64,000 bases of DNA from Bdellovibrionaceae bacterium UBA6502 (GTDB taxonomy: Bacteria; Bdellovibrionota; Bdellovibrionia; Bdellovibrionales; UBA840): assembly GCA_002436415.1 (NCBI GenBank), contig DJMA01000028.1, positions 124,001-188,000 of the forward strand. The letters are read 5' to 3'. The position numbers and the translations under genes were made by a program. Shown one piece after another: positions 17,711-27,130 of this stretch. Under the pieces are notes generated by a model. That model was not told where the DNA came from and searched no databases. It saw nothing but the letters and a program-made list of their open reading frames with translations. Numbering within the stretch: the stretch's first letter is position 1; the number at the start of each line of letters is the position of its first letter.

Positions 17711-17807
17711 TAAGAGTGAAACTTAACCAAAGCTTTTTAAATCAAGACCAAATTCTAAAAATTAGGCTTTTTAGGGACTTAAAAAGTCTTTCGGGTAAAA
17801 TGGACTT

Positions 17808-18110
17808 ATGAGTTCAGACAAAGAAAGTTTTAAAAGACAGTCCATTCGCTTTGAAGCAGACCCCAACACCTTGGTGTACATAAAGAGAATCGCGTTCAAA
17901 GACGTTTCCGGAATTGATAGTATCGGCTTAGTAACCACAGAAGCAGGCAAAGGCTTTGGCTGCATTACTCTCAACACATCTTGCCCTGAAGTAGACGAAG
18001 AATGTATTGTAAAAGTTGGCGAGCTCCACGCCTTAAGAGCTAAAGTGGTCTACTGCCAGGAAATCGATGAACACTCTTCAAAATTAGGATTTCAGTATAT
18101 GGAAGAATGA
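17808..18110 (+). CDS. PilZ-like domain protein
   Basis: 100 residues, a single small beta-barrel domain. RQSIR at about residues 10-14 fits the RxxxR c-di-GMP motif, and KDVSGIDSIG partly fits the D/NxSxxG motif with extra spacing. The end LRAKVVYCQEIDEHSSKLGFQYME is the usual last strand pair of PilZ. c-di-GMP binding is therefore plausible but the second motif is irregular. Stand-alone gene with a weak ribosome site; convergent with hemF. Confidence 0.6.
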   Translation: MSSDKESFKRQSIRFEADPNTLVYIKRIAFKDVSGIDSIGLVTTEAGKGFGCITLNTSCPEVDEECIVKVGELHALRAKVVYCQEIDEHSSKLGFQYMEE

Positions 18111-18183
18111 GAGTTCTTTCTCTATCCAGCCTTTATGAAAATGCATTACTTTGTAATTTAAGCCTATCTTTTTCTATAAGAAC

Positions 18184-18210
18184 GCTCCCTGAAAACTGCA
18201 TTTAGGGAGC
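18184..18210. terminator. Possible terminator between PilZ-like gene and hemF
   Basis: Perfect 7-base stem GCTCCCT (18184-18190) and AGGGAGC (18204-18210) around 13 bases, located between two convergent 3' ends. Neither side has a proper T run, so termination strength is doubtful. Confidence 0.45.
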
Positions 18211-18231
18211 ATAAAATGAAAGCCAAAATAA

Positions 18232-19131
18232 CTACTTCGCCCAATCTCTTGGCTGTAAAAATCCTAGAAGCTCTGCCTCAGGACTTCCTACTTTGATTTG
18301 GTGATCGTAAACCCAACGTGCTTTTAATGGCAAAGACATCAAGATACTTTCAATTCTTCCATTGGTTTTTAATCCAAAAATAGTACCGCGATCATAGAGA
18401 AGATTAAACTCTACATATCGACCTCGACGAATTTCTTGAAATTCTTTTTGCTCCTCGGTAAAGGAGATCCCTTTGCGCCTTTCCACGATTGGCAAATAGC
18501 TATTGATAAAACTTTTTCCACAGGCTTGAACCCATTCAAAAGTTTTTTCCATATCTTCACTGTGTTGGTAATCAAAAAAGACACCACCAATGCCTCGCAT
18601 TTCTTTTCGGTGTGGAAGGTAGAAATATTTATCACACTCTGCTTTAAACTTTGGGTAAAAATCTTTATCAAAGGAATCCAAGCAGTCTTTGTAGGTTTGA
18701 TGAAAATGCTGAGCATCTTCTTCGAAAGGATAATAAGGCGTAAGATCTGCACCACCACCAAACCAGGCCTGATTACCTCTTTGGATAAAGCGAAAGTTTG
18801 CATGAGTGGTAGGGATAAAAGGGTTTTTAGGGTGCATTACCAGAGAAACACCGGTTGCATAAAACTCAGTCCCCTCACCCATGGGCATTGAACTTGCAAA
18901 TTTTGGATCTAGTTGTCCAAAAACTTCACTAAAATTAACCCCTGCTTTTTCGAATAGGTTCCCTTCATTAAAAATACGAGTGCGGCCACCACCACCGCCT
19001 TCACGATCCCATAGATCTTCCATATATTTTGAACCGTGCTCAGGAATAAAAGCCTCGCAAATTTCGTCTTGAAGATTCATGAAAAATTCTTTTGCTTGCT
19101 CTTTTAACATCTCATACTCCGCGTTTGTCAT
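18232..19131 (-). CDS. hemF: Oxygen-dependent coproporphyrinogen III oxidase
   Basis: Aerobic oxidative decarboxylation of coproporphyrinogen III in haem synthesis. With the ATG at 19131 the product has 299 residues, the same as E. coli HemF. Conserved stretches are DREGGGGGRTRIFNEG, GVSLVMHPKNPFIPTTHANF, WWFGGGxDLTP-like AWFGGGADLTPYYPFEED, RGIGGVFFD and RRGRYVEFNLLYDRGTIFGL. A longer frame to 19191 lies within queE and is not needed. The first 20 bases overlap the end of queE, so the genes are coupled. It implies oxygen-using growth. Confidence 0.96.
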   Translation of the reverse strand: MTNAEYEMLKEQAKEFFMNLQDEICEAFIPEHGSKYMEDLWDREGGGGGRTRIFNEGNLFEKAGVNFSEVFGQLDPKFASSMPMGEGTEFYATGVSLVMHPKNPFIPTTHANFRFIQRGNQAWFGGGADLTPYYPFEEDAQHFHQTYKDCLDSFDKDFYPKFKAECDKYFYLPHRKEMRGIGGVFFDYQHSEDMEKTFEWVQACGKSFINSYLPIVERRKGISFTEEQKEFQEIRRGRYVEFNLLYDRGTIFGLKTNGRIESILMSLPLKARWVYDHQIKVGSPEAELLGFLQPRDWAK

Positions 19132-19843
19132 TCCATATTCGAATGTGCATTCGATCACAAAAACTATAACCAAATTCCATGGCCCACTCAATCACCTGTT
19201 CACTTTTCTCTTCCAATTGTTTTTTGGTTACCGCTTGAGGCATCAACAAAATTTTATCTTTTGCTATGGCTGATGTTTTCGCCTCAATCTCAGCAATCAG
19301 TTCTTTTGCCTCTAGTAGGTCATCTTTGGTATTAATCACAAATTTAAATTGATAGTCATGCTGCTTTGTAAAGCTTGCTAATGCCTCAATATTTTTTCTT
19401 CTTTTTTGGTGACTTTCATAATTTTCCGACTTGTCCACACAACTTGTGGATAACTTAGGACTCATAGAAATAAAGTCGGCCTCAGTCTCAAAATAGATAG
19501 AGGCATTGGTTTCAATGCACACATAATAGCCTAGATTTTTTAACTCAGAAATGAATGGAGCTATGGCTTTTTGTAAGTAAGGCTCTCCCCCTGTAATGAC
19601 TACATATTTACAAGGATAAGACTTAATATCTTCTACAACTTCATCAATGCTTTTAAGCAATTTTTCCGGTTGGTGGCTGGAGTATGGAGTGTCACAAAGA
19701 CTTGTCGTGCCATCTGAATTTACCCACTCACACCTCAAATTACAGCCGCTAAGGCGAAGAAAAATAGCAGGCCTTCCAGTGTGTAAACCTTCTCCCTGAA
19801 CAGTGAAGAAATGATAATCTTTGGTAAAATTTAGCTTTTGCAT
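19112..19843 (-). CDS. queE: 7-carboxy-7-deazaguanine synthase-like radical SAM enzyme
   Basis: Third step of queuosine/deazapurine synthesis: CPH4 to CDG. 243 residues. Opening YHFFTVQGEGLHTGRPAIFLR is the QueE signature, and VVITGGEP and an ETN motif (CIETNAS) follow. The cluster ligands are Cys34, Cys38 and Cys50: CX3C is normal, but the third Cys, before DTPYSS, comes after 11 residues instead of two. Overlaps hemF by 20 bases. No other queuosine genes are in the window. Confidence 0.88.
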   Translation of the reverse strand: MQKLNFTKDYHFFTVQGEGLHTGRPAIFLRLSGCNLRCEWVNSDGTTSLCDTPYSSHQPEKLLKSIDEVVEDIKSYPCKYVVITGGEPYLQKAIAPFISELKNLGYYVCIETNASIYFETEADFISMSPKLSTSCVDKSENYESHQKRRKNIEALASFTKQHDYQFKFVINTKDDLLEAKELIAEIEAKTSAIAKDKILLMPQAVTKKQLEEKSEQVIEWAMEFGYSFCDRMHIRIWNDKRGV

Positions 19844-19973
19844 TTTGCCAATCTAGACAGCATGACCCGTTTTAGCAAGGTTAAAAAGTGGCCTACATCC
19901 AAAATCAGAATTTAAAGTTGTTTTAATGAACTCACTTTGAGAATTAAAAATTCATTTTAGAAATTATCAACTA

Positions 19974-20015
19974 GAAAAATAAAAATTGGCGAACAGAAAA
20001 ATCATGCTCGCCAAT
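19974..20015 (-). terminator. Rho-independent terminator of the sucA-sucB-lpd operon
   Basis: On the minus strand ATTGGCGA pairs with TCGCCAAT (20008-20015 and 19985-19992) around a 15-base loop, then TTTTTATTTTT. It begins 15 bases after the lpd stop. Confidence 0.85.
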
Positions 20016-20029
20016 GATTCTAAATAAAA

Positions 20030-21424
20030 TTAGATAGCGTGAATAGCGCGTTTAGTACAAGCTAGAGCAGCTTCTTTTACTGCCTCACTCAAGGTTGGGT
20101 GAGCGTGGGAAGTGATCCCTACGTCCTCACTTGCCGCTTTGTATTCAAGAGCTAAACTCATTTCTTGGATCATCTCTGAAACATTTGGTCCAATCATATG
20201 AGCACCTAAAATTTCATCCGTTTCTTTATGAGCAATGATTTTTACAAAACCAACAGCTTCATTAGAAGCAACCGCCCGACCATTTGCTGCAAAATTAAAT
20301 TTACCTACATTAAACGGGATACCAGCCTCTTTCAATTGCTCTTCTGTTTTACCCACCACAGCTACTTCTGGGTGAGTGTAAACAACACCAGGAATTGCAT
20401 TGTAATTAACATGCCCTGGCTTGCCAGCAATCACTTCTGCCGCCGCAATACCTTCTTCTTCGGCTTTGTGAGCAAGCATCAAACCACCTACAACATCACC
20501 GATGGCGTAAATGTTTGAAACATTAGTTCGCCAATGATCGTCGATTTTAACAAATCCACGTTCATCCATTTCTACGCCTGCATTGTCTAAACCTAAAGTG
20601 TCTGTGTATGGTCTACGACCAATGGCAACTAAGCAGTAATCTGCTTCAAAAGAATATTCTTTATCATCAGAAGCGCCCTTACCAGTTAGGTAAACGCGAT
20701 CTTTTTTCACTTCTCCGCCGTTTACACCACAGCCAAATACAAACTCAACACCTAATTCTTTCATAGATTTTTGCATCTGACGTTGAACGTGTTTATCCAT
20801 ACCCGGAAGTACAGTCTTACCATACTCAACGATGGTAACTTTCACACCCAAACGAGCCCAAACACTACCCATCTCAAGGCCAATCACTCCAGCACCGATG
20901 ATCACCATATCTTTTGGTAAGGCATCAATTTCAAGGGCTTCCGTTGAAGAGATAATGCGTTTTTTATCGAAGTCTAATCCACGCAAAGGAGTTGGCTTTG
21001 AACCAGTAGCAATAATGATATTTTTGGCCTCCAGGCTCTCACCATTAACTTCTACCGAGTTTTTACCTGTAAGTTTACCCATACCAACAAAACGTTGGAT
21101 GTTATTTTTTTCAATTAAAAAATCCACGCCACCAGTGATTTGCTCAACCACTTCACGCTTTCTTTGGATCATTTGAGGCATATTAATTTTTAATCCCTCA
21201 ACTTCAATCCCGTGCTTTGAAAACTCGGTATGAGCCTGATGGTAATGTTCTGTTGATTTCAATAATGCTTTTGATGGAATACATCCCACATTCAAGCAAG
21301 TTCCACCTAAGCGTTGGTACTTTTCAATCAAAGCAACGCTTAAACCAAGTTGTGAAGCACGAATTGCGGCCACATATCCACCTGGGCCACCACCAATTAC
21401 AACAACATCAAATGATTTACTCAT
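20030..21424 (-). CDS. lpd: Dihydrolipoamide dehydrogenase (E3)
   Basis: FAD enzyme that reoxidises lipoamide on the E2 subunit and reduces NAD. 464 residues. N-terminal FAD site VVVIGGGPGGYVAA, redox disulfide Cys43/Cys48 in GGTCLNVGCIPSKALL, NAD site VIGAGVIGLEMGSVWARLG, second FAD motif IYAIGDVVGGLMLAHKAEEE and the active His in HAHPTLSE. Third gene of the operon, 13 bases after sucB, and followed by a terminator. It may also serve other 2-oxoacid dehydrogenases encoded elsewhere. Confidence 0.97.
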   Translation of the reverse strand: MSKSFDVVVIGGGPGGYVAAIRASQLGLSVALIEKYQRLGGTCLNVGCIPSKALLKSTEHYHQAHTEFSKHGIEVEGLKINMPQMIQRKREVVEQITGGVDFLIEKNNIQRFVGMGKLTGKNSVEVNGESLEAKNIIIATGSKPTPLRGLDFDKKRIISSTEALEIDALPKDMVIIGAGVIGLEMGSVWARLGVKVTIVEYGKTVLPGMDKHVQRQMQKSMKELGVEFVFGCGVNGGEVKKDRVYLTGKGASDDKEYSFEADYCLVAIGRRPYTDTLGLDNAGVEMDERGFVKIDDHWRTNVSNIYAIGDVVGGLMLAHKAEEEGIAAAEVIAGKPGHVNYNAIPGVVYTHPEVAVVGKTEEQLKEAGIPFNVGKFNFAANGRAVASNEAVGFVKIIAHKETDEILGAHMIGPNVSEMIQEMSLALEYKAASEDVGITSHAHPTLSEAVKEAALACTKRAIHAI

Positions 21425-21437
21425 AATTATACCTTTA

Positions 21438-22655
21438 TTAAACTTCTAATAATAATCTTGCTGGGTCTTCCATGATCTCTTTGATTTTTACCAAGAAACC
21501 AACCGACTGTGCACCGTCAATAATTCTATGATCGTAACTCAAAGCCACATACATCATAGGACGAATTTTAACCTCTCCATTGATTGCCATAGGACGCTCT
21601 TCAATTTTATGAAGACCTAAAATCCCAACCTGAGGCGGGTTTAAAATTGGCGTACTCAATAAGGAACCGAAAACCCCACCATTAGAAATAGTGAAACTTC
21701 CACCTTGCATATCTTCTACTGCAAGTGTGTTGTCACGAGCTTTTAGTGCATAGTACTTAATGGATTTTTCAATTTCAGCCAAAGACATTTGATCCGCATC
21801 GCGAATCACTGGAACCACTAAACCTTTTTTACCAGAAACGGCAACCGAGATATCATAGTAATTTCTGTGTACCAAATCCTGCCCATCAATGTATGAGTTT
21901 ACATCCGGGTAAGCTTTCAATGCTTCCGTTACTGCTTTTGTAAAGAAACTCATAAAACCCAAACGGATGTCATGCTTCTTCTCAAATGCGTCTTTATACT
22001 GACTACGAAGAGCCATGACATTTGTCATATCAATTTCATTAAAAGTAGTAAGAATAGCAGCCGTATGTTGAGCCATCACTAAGCGACTCGCAATTTTACG
22101 ACGAATGCTTGGCATTTTTTTACGAGTCTCTCTCTCACCTTCCTGCACTTTCTTAGCAACAGGCTTTTCCATTTCTGCTTTTGCAGGAGCTGCTGCTGCA
22201 GGCTTTGCTGCAGAACTAGAGCCTTTATCAGCAAGTACATCTTGCTTCGTTACCATTCCATGTTTTCCAGAACCAGAAACAGAAGATAAATCCTTCCCTG
22301 TTTCAGCAGCTAACTTGGCAGCTGCTGGACTAGCTTTTCCGTTGTTTCCAGAGGCAGAACCCGCAGACTCTTGAGCTGGAGCAGCTTCTTCTTCAGAACT
22401 ACTTCCCGCTTCCACTTCTACAGAAGTATCGATGTAACCAATCAAAGCACCCGGCTCAACCGTTTCACCTTCTTCCACTACGATTTCAACTTTACCAGAA
22501 TGTTCTGCTGGCATTTCAAGGGAAGCTTTATCGGAATCGATTACCACTAAGATATCATCTACTGTGATCATACCTCCGTTTTCAACTCTCCACTCACTGA
22601 TATCTACTTCAGTGATACTTTCTGCTACTGTAGGAATACGAATTTCCTGTTTCAT
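21438..22655 (-). CDS. sucB: Dihydrolipoyllysine succinyltransferase (E2 of 2-oxoglutarate dehydrogenase)
   Basis: 405 residues. Single lipoyl domain (1-77) with lipoylated Lys43 in DSDKASLEMPA; an Ala/Pro/Ser-rich linker; peripheral-subunit-binding domain at about 108-145 (ASPAAAKLAAE, then GKHGMVTKQDVL); catalytic domain with the SYDHRIIDGAQSVGFL active site near the C-terminus. The start MKQEIRIPTVAESITE is the classic SucB N-terminus (VP.L.ESV). One base separates it from sucA. Confidence 0.97.
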   Translation of the reverse strand: MKQEIRIPTVAESITEVDISEWRVENGGMITVDDILVVIDSDKASLEMPAEHSGKVEIVVEEGETVEPGALIGYIDTSVEVEAGSSSEEEAAPAQESAGSASGNNGKASPAAAKLAAETGKDLSSVSGSGKHGMVTKQDVLADKGSSSAAKPAAAAPAKAEMEKPVAKKVQEGERETRKKMPSIRRKIASRLVMAQHTAAILTTFNEIDMTNVMALRSQYKDAFEKKHDIRLGFMSFFTKAVTEALKAYPDVNSYIDGQDLVHRNYYDISVAVSGKKGLVVPVIRDADQMSLAEIEKSIKYYALKARDNTLAVEDMQGGSFTISNGGVFGSLLSTPILNPPQVGILGLHKIEERPMAINGEVKIRPMMYVALSYDHRIIDGAQSVGFLVKIKEIMEDPARLLLEV

Positions 22656-22656
22656 T

Positions 22657-25422
22657 TTATAGTCCTTCCCAAATTCTATTTAAAATTTCTTCTTGTTCTT
22701 GATTGTGTTTTTGACCACTACCAGTGGCTGGAGATGCCGAACGCTTTCTAGACACCACTCTTACATCACGACCGAATTTTGCAAAACGATCTCTGATAAA
22801 ATACCAAGCTCCCATATTCTCTGGTTCTTCTTGGCACCAAACAATATCTACCTTTGACGAGTAATCACTCAACAGAGCCTTCACTTGCTCTTCAGGGAAA
22901 GGATATAGTTGTTCTATACGAACAATCCCTACTTTTTCACTTTCATTTTCAGAGCGTCTCGCTTCTAAATCAAAGTAAACTTTACCTGTACAGAATACTA
23001 GGCGCTCAACTTTTGTTGGCTCCAATACATCTGGCAATACTTCATGGAATCTACCTTCAGAAAGATTATCCATTCCACAAACAACTTTAGGATGTCGCAA
23101 TAAACTTTTTGGAGACATGATTACCAATGGTTTTCTGAAATCACGCTTTACCTGACGACGTAAGATGTGGAACAGCTGCGCCGGGTTCGTTAAGTTAGCC
23201 ACTTGCATATTGTTTTCCGCACAAAGCTGCAGGAATCTCTCTAAGCGAGCCGAGCTATGCTCAGGGCCCTGACCTTCATAACCATGCGGTAATAACATCA
23301 CAAGGCCACTCATTCTTTGCCACTTTGACTCACTACTTGCAATAAACTGATCAATGATCACCTGCGCACCATTGGCGAAGTCACCAAACTGGGCTTCCCA
23401 AATCGTTAAGCACTTTGGATTTGCCATTGAGTAACCAAATTCAAAACCTAAAACTCCAACCTCAGAAAGGGAAGAGTTATATAGACTTACTTTTTCTTGC
23501 CCCTCTTTTAAATGATTAATTGGAACGTAGTACTCTCTCGTATCATTATTTGTCCAAACGGCATGACGATGACTAAAAGTACCACGGCCTACATCTTGAC
23601 CTGTCATACGAACCGGATGACCTTCTAAAGCAAGACTCGCAAAACAAAGGTTTTCAACAAAACCCCAGTCCATTAGTTTTTCACCATTGGCCATGGCAGT
23701 TCTATCTTTTAAAAGACGATTTAATTTTTTAACCCAAGGAAAACTTTCTTTTTGCCCCGAGATAGCTTGAGCGGCCAATTCTAAATCATCACGATTAGCA
23801 CCTGTCATAGGAGATTCTGTGAAATCATCAGATTTAGCAACTCTGATCTTTGACCAATCGTCTTTCAAGTAATTTACTTCTTGGATTTTTTCGTTAGAAC
23901 GAGTTTCTTCTAATCTAGAGTTTAGATCTTCTGAAAACTCTTTCTCTGCCTTTTTGAGATAAGCTGAATCAATCACATTTTGAGAAACTAGTTTTTTCGC
24001 ATAGATATTTGCCGGACTTTCATGTTTATCAATCAAGGCATACATTTTTGGTTGCGTAAAGCGAGGCTCATCGGACTCATTGTGACCATATTTACGGTAA
24101 CAATAAATATCAACAACAACATCACGATCGAAACGCTGACGAATCTCTAATGCCATATGCATAGCATGTACAACCGCCTCCGCATCATCACCATTTACGT
24201 GAAAAATCGGAGTTTCTAGCATTTTAAAAATGTCTGTACAATACATGGTCGAACGAGAATCTTCAGGATTCGTCGTAAAACCAACTTGGTTATTAATAAC
24301 AATGTGTAATGTTCCCCCTGTGGAGAAACCTTCTAAATGTCCAAGGTTAATGGTTTCATAAACCACCCCTTGGCCCGCAACCGCGGCATCACCATGAATC
24401 GCCACAGGAACGCACTTTTTCTTATCCCCTTTGTAACGAGACTCTTGCTTACTTCGAGCAATTCCCTCAACAACAGGATCAATAAACTCTAAATGTGATG
24501 GGTTCGGCGCAAGACTTAAGTGAACATTTTTTCCAGAAGGAGTTTTACGGTCTGCAGAAAAGCCAAGATGGTATTTTACATCTCCATCTCCTTCTACTCC
24601 ATCCGGTAAATGAGCCCCTTCAAATTCAGTGAAAATTGCACCATAATTTTTACGTAGAACGTTTGCTAAAACATTCAAACGACCTCGGTGAGCCATACCA
24701 ATTACGAATTCTTCAATTCCTAATTCGCCACCATAATCTAAAAGAGATTCCATGGCTGGAATCAAACCCGTTCCACCTTCTAGGCTGAAACGTTTCATAC
24801 CAACGTATTTTTTATGTAGAAAAGACTCAAAAGTTTCTGCACGAACTAGATCGTTTAAGATATGTTTTTTATCATCCGCCGAAAACTGATGGTCATTTCT
24901 AGTTGGCTCCATTCGCTGCTCTAGCCACTCAACCAATTGGTTATCACGAATGTGCTTATACTCAACGCCAATGCTTCCGCAGTAAGTCTCTTCCAGAGCC
25001 GATACGATGTCTTTTAGTTTTGCTTTTTTTAAACCCAAACTAGAGGCTTCGTTAAACTCTTTTTCTAAATCTTGATTGCTAAAACCATGATCAGTAATCT
25101 CTAAAGAAGCCTTGGTTCGCAAAGTCTCTTGTGGATTTAGTGGATTAATCTTAGCCGCCAAATGCCCCATGCTTCGATAAGCATAGATCAAATCTCTAAC
25201 CCCAACATCAGAAGCACTAGCAGCTGGTGCAGAAGAATTAGAGCCAGCAACAAAATCCACATAAGGACTTGGCACCGGAGAATCCGGAATTGCAGCATAG
25301 TCAAAACCAGAAAAGAAAGCTCGCCAACTCGGCTCTAGGTTTTCTGGATCGTTTTTGTACTGCTCATAAAGGTTTTCAATTTCGCTGGGACTTGCACTAT
25401 CGATAAAAGTAAAATCTTTCAT
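22657..25422 (-). CDS. sucA: 2-oxoglutarate dehydrogenase E1 component
   Basis: Thiamine-diphosphate-dependent decarboxylase of the TCA cycle. 921 residues, close to E. coli SucA (933). N-terminal helix SEIENLYEQYKNDPENLEPSW recruits E2; GMAHRGRLNVLANVL and GDAAVAGQGVVYETINL are conserved catalytic and cofactor segments; HNESDEPRFTQP and the C-terminal transketolase-like half follow. AGGTAATCT precedes the ATG. First gene of sucA-sucB-lpd, giving a full complex from one transcript and indicating a complete oxidative TCA cycle. Confidence 0.97.
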   Translation of the reverse strand: MKDFTFIDSASPSEIENLYEQYKNDPENLEPSWRAFFSGFDYAAIPDSPVPSPYVDFVAGSNSSAPAASASDVGVRDLIYAYRSMGHLAAKINPLNPQETLRTKASLEITDHGFSNQDLEKEFNEASSLGLKKAKLKDIVSALEETYCGSIGVEYKHIRDNQLVEWLEQRMEPTRNDHQFSADDKKHILNDLVRAETFESFLHKKYVGMKRFSLEGGTGLIPAMESLLDYGGELGIEEFVIGMAHRGRLNVLANVLRKNYGAIFTEFEGAHLPDGVEGDGDVKYHLGFSADRKTPSGKNVHLSLAPNPSHLEFIDPVVEGIARSKQESRYKGDKKKCVPVAIHGDAAVAGQGVVYETINLGHLEGFSTGGTLHIVINNQVGFTTNPEDSRSTMYCTDIFKMLETPIFHVNGDDAEAVVHAMHMALEIRQRFDRDVVVDIYCYRKYGHNESDEPRFTQPKMYALIDKHESPANIYAKKLVSQNVIDSAYLKKAEKEFSEDLNSRLEETRSNEKIQEVNYLKDDWSKIRVAKSDDFTESPMTGANRDDLELAAQAISGQKESFPWVKKLNRLLKDRTAMANGEKLMDWGFVENLCFASLALEGHPVRMTGQDVGRGTFSHRHAVWTNNDTREYYVPINHLKEGQEKVSLYNSSLSEVGVLGFEFGYSMANPKCLTIWEAQFGDFANGAQVIIDQFIASSESKWQRMSGLVMLLPHGYEGQGPEHSSARLERFLQLCAENNMQVANLTNPAQLFHILRRQVKRDFRKPLVIMSPKSLLRHPKVVCGMDNLSEGRFHEVLPDVLEPTKVERLVFCTGKVYFDLEARRSENESEKVGIVRIEQLYPFPEEQVKALLSDYSSKVDIVWCQEEPENMGAWYFIRDRFAKFGRDVRVVSRKRSASPATGSGQKHNQEQEEILNRIWEGL

Positions 25423-25722
25423 AGATTACCTAAGGTGTTAAAAAAGTTATCGTTCTCGCCCTAGTGTAGTTTAGAGAGGCCTTTCCGACAATTCTTTTCG
25501 CTGCGCACATAGCGTTAAGTGCTCGTTTCTACTACGAAAGTTAGGAAACGGAAAAAAGTTCTCAGTTGTACTAGATCTTAGGTAGTTCTTAAAAAAATTA
25601 TCTAGAAATTGGTCCTGCACCAAAACAAAACAAATAATTTTACATTTCTCTATTTCTTAAGCTTTCCTTACATAATTCCGATTCAATAATAACAACTTAG
25701 CATTTTGGAGCAGAGTGACTTC
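25423..25722. other. Divergent intergenic region between sucA and the DUF3307 gene
   Basis: 300 bases holding both promoters. A CTAGAT/ATCTAG pair separated by about 24 bases lies near the middle (about 25575-25615), too weak to call an operator. No RNA gene or small coding gene is seen. Confidence 0.35.
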
Positions 25723-26121
25723 ATGGAACAACAACTTGGGATTTTTTTAGAGATATTAATTCTCTTTCAAATTAAACACTTCTTAGCGGATTTTCCTCTG
25801 CAAGTGGACTATATGTTGTTCAGAAAAACCAGCCCAAACTGGGATTTCTTCTTACCACTGCTTGCACATTGTTTAGTCCATGCAGCAATGACCTTAGCGA
25901 TTTGTTTATACTACACACCCAATTTATGGTGGCTAGCACCGGTGGATCTAGTAATTCATTTCACCATGGACAGAGTAAAATCCAGCCCCAAATTATTAGG
26001 TCGATACAATGACCTTAAAAAAGCTTCCTACTGGTGGTCACTTGGCTTAGACCAAATGGTACACCACCTTACCCATATATACATCGCATACTATATGGTC
26101 AAGGAGGGTTTAAATGGCTAA
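25723..26121 (+). CDS. DUF3307-family membrane protein
   Basis: 132 residues with three or four hydrophobic segments. DUF3307 hallmarks are visible in order: FQIKHFLADFPLQ with His and Asp, HCLVHAAMT, DLVIHFTMDRVKS, and GLDQMVHHLTHIYI at the end. The regular His/Asp pattern suggests a metal site in the membrane, but no family member has a known function that I can name. Start at ATG 25723 rather than a TTG at 25705. Its last 8 bases overlap the next gene, so it is co-translated with the cyclic-nucleotide-binding protein. Confidence 0.75.
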   Translation: MEQQLGIFLEILILFQIKHFLADFPLQVDYMLFRKTSPNWDFFLPLLAHCLVHAAMTLAICLYYTPNLWWLAPVDLVIHFTMDRVKSSPKLLGRYNDLKKASYWWSLGLDQMVHHLTHIYIAYYMVKEGLNG

Positions 26122-27127
26122 TAAACCAGGCCCTATCACCCTTAAAAAAGGCGATCCTTTGTTTGCTGAAGGAGATTCCAGTGACGCTATGTATGTGGTC
26201 AAAAGCGGCGGAATTGCCATTACTAAACGCAAAGGTGATGGAGAAATTGAACTAGCCAGAATCATGCCTGGCCAACTGTTTGGAGAAATGGCCTTCTTCG
26301 ACAATCGCCCAAGGTCTGCTGGAGCACGCGCTGCTTTACCAGGAACCGTAGTAATTGCATTACCTTTTTCCGCATTACACGCGCAGTTTAAAACTTTTCC
26401 TGAGTGGCTAAAGTCTATGGTTCGCACTGTGAATGAAAACCTTCGCAATGCAAACAAGAGAATTCAAGCCCTAGAGAAACTTGAAAAAGAAGATGAACAA
26501 AAGTTCCCTCCTCACACAGTAACAAAGTTATGTGGGATATTAACTCTAGTTGCCGCAAGACATGGTGAAAAAGAGAGCCATGAAGACAAAGAAAGCCTAG
26601 TTGTACCTGGTGGAACTCTCAGAAACTACACCATCCAAATATTCCAAGAACCTACTCACAAAATGAACACACTCATGGAGTGGCTTGGTGAACTTGGGAT
26701 TTTAGACGTAGAATCCCTAGGAGAAGGCCAACAACAAATTCGGTTTCACAAATATGAGCTTCTTTGCAATTTTACAGAGTGGTATAACAAGTGGCTATTT
26801 ACCGCTGACGATAAAAAAATAAGCATCGATGAATCCGAAATGCCAATCCTAAAAGCCCTTATGTTCTACGCCGAAAAACAAGAAAAAGAAGAAGACGGTT
26901 CTTACAAGCTTTTCGTAAACAACATTAGAAACCACTCTTTAGAAGACTTGGACTACCTAGTTGATATTGGTGACTACGATAGTTTAATCAATAAAAAGGT
27001 TCTAGGCGAAAAACTTCAAGAAGAAGGCGGAATCACTGTTAGCTTCAAACCGGAAGTAATGGAAAGAGTCTTACCTTTTTGGGAAATCCTCTTTCACATC
27101 CAGAAGAAAGACGGTCTTAAAAAATAA
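26114..27127 (+). CDS. Cyclic-nucleotide-binding domain protein
   Basis: 337 residues. Residues 8-115 are a CAP-type cNMP-binding domain with an intact phosphate-binding cassette: Gly57-Glu58 in FGEMAFF and Arg67-Ser68-Ala69 in RPRSAGAR, which favours real cAMP or cGMP binding. A helical linker follows, then a C-terminal region of about 200 residues with a possible winged-helix element (NTLMEWLGELGILDVESLG). It is not a standard CRP/FNR DNA-binding end. AGGAGGG gives a strong ribosome site. Overlaps the DUF3307 gene by 8 bases; its 3' end is 3 bases from that of pyk. Likely a cAMP-responsive regulator (inference). Confidence 0.8.
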   Translation: MANKPGPITLKKGDPLFAEGDSSDAMYVVKSGGIAITKRKGDGEIELARIMPGQLFGEMAFFDNRPRSAGARAALPGTVVIALPFSALHAQFKTFPEWLKSMVRTVNENLRNANKRIQALEKLEKEDEQKFPPHTVTKLCGILTLVAARHGEKESHEDKESLVVPGGTLRNYTIQIFQEPTHKMNTLMEWLGELGILDVESLGEGQQQIRFHKYELLCNFTEWYNKWLFTADDKKISIDESEMPILKALMFYAEKQEKEEDGSYKLFVNNIRNHSLEDLDYLVDIGDYDSLINKKVLGEKLQEEGGITVSFKPEVMERVLPFWEILFHIQKKDGLKK

Positions 27128-27130
27128 GAC

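Noticed and set aside
26114..27127. cNMP-binding protein as a classical CRP/FNR transcription factor
   Set aside because: The C-terminal part is much longer than a CRP helix-turn-helix and no recognition helix like the CRP one is seen.
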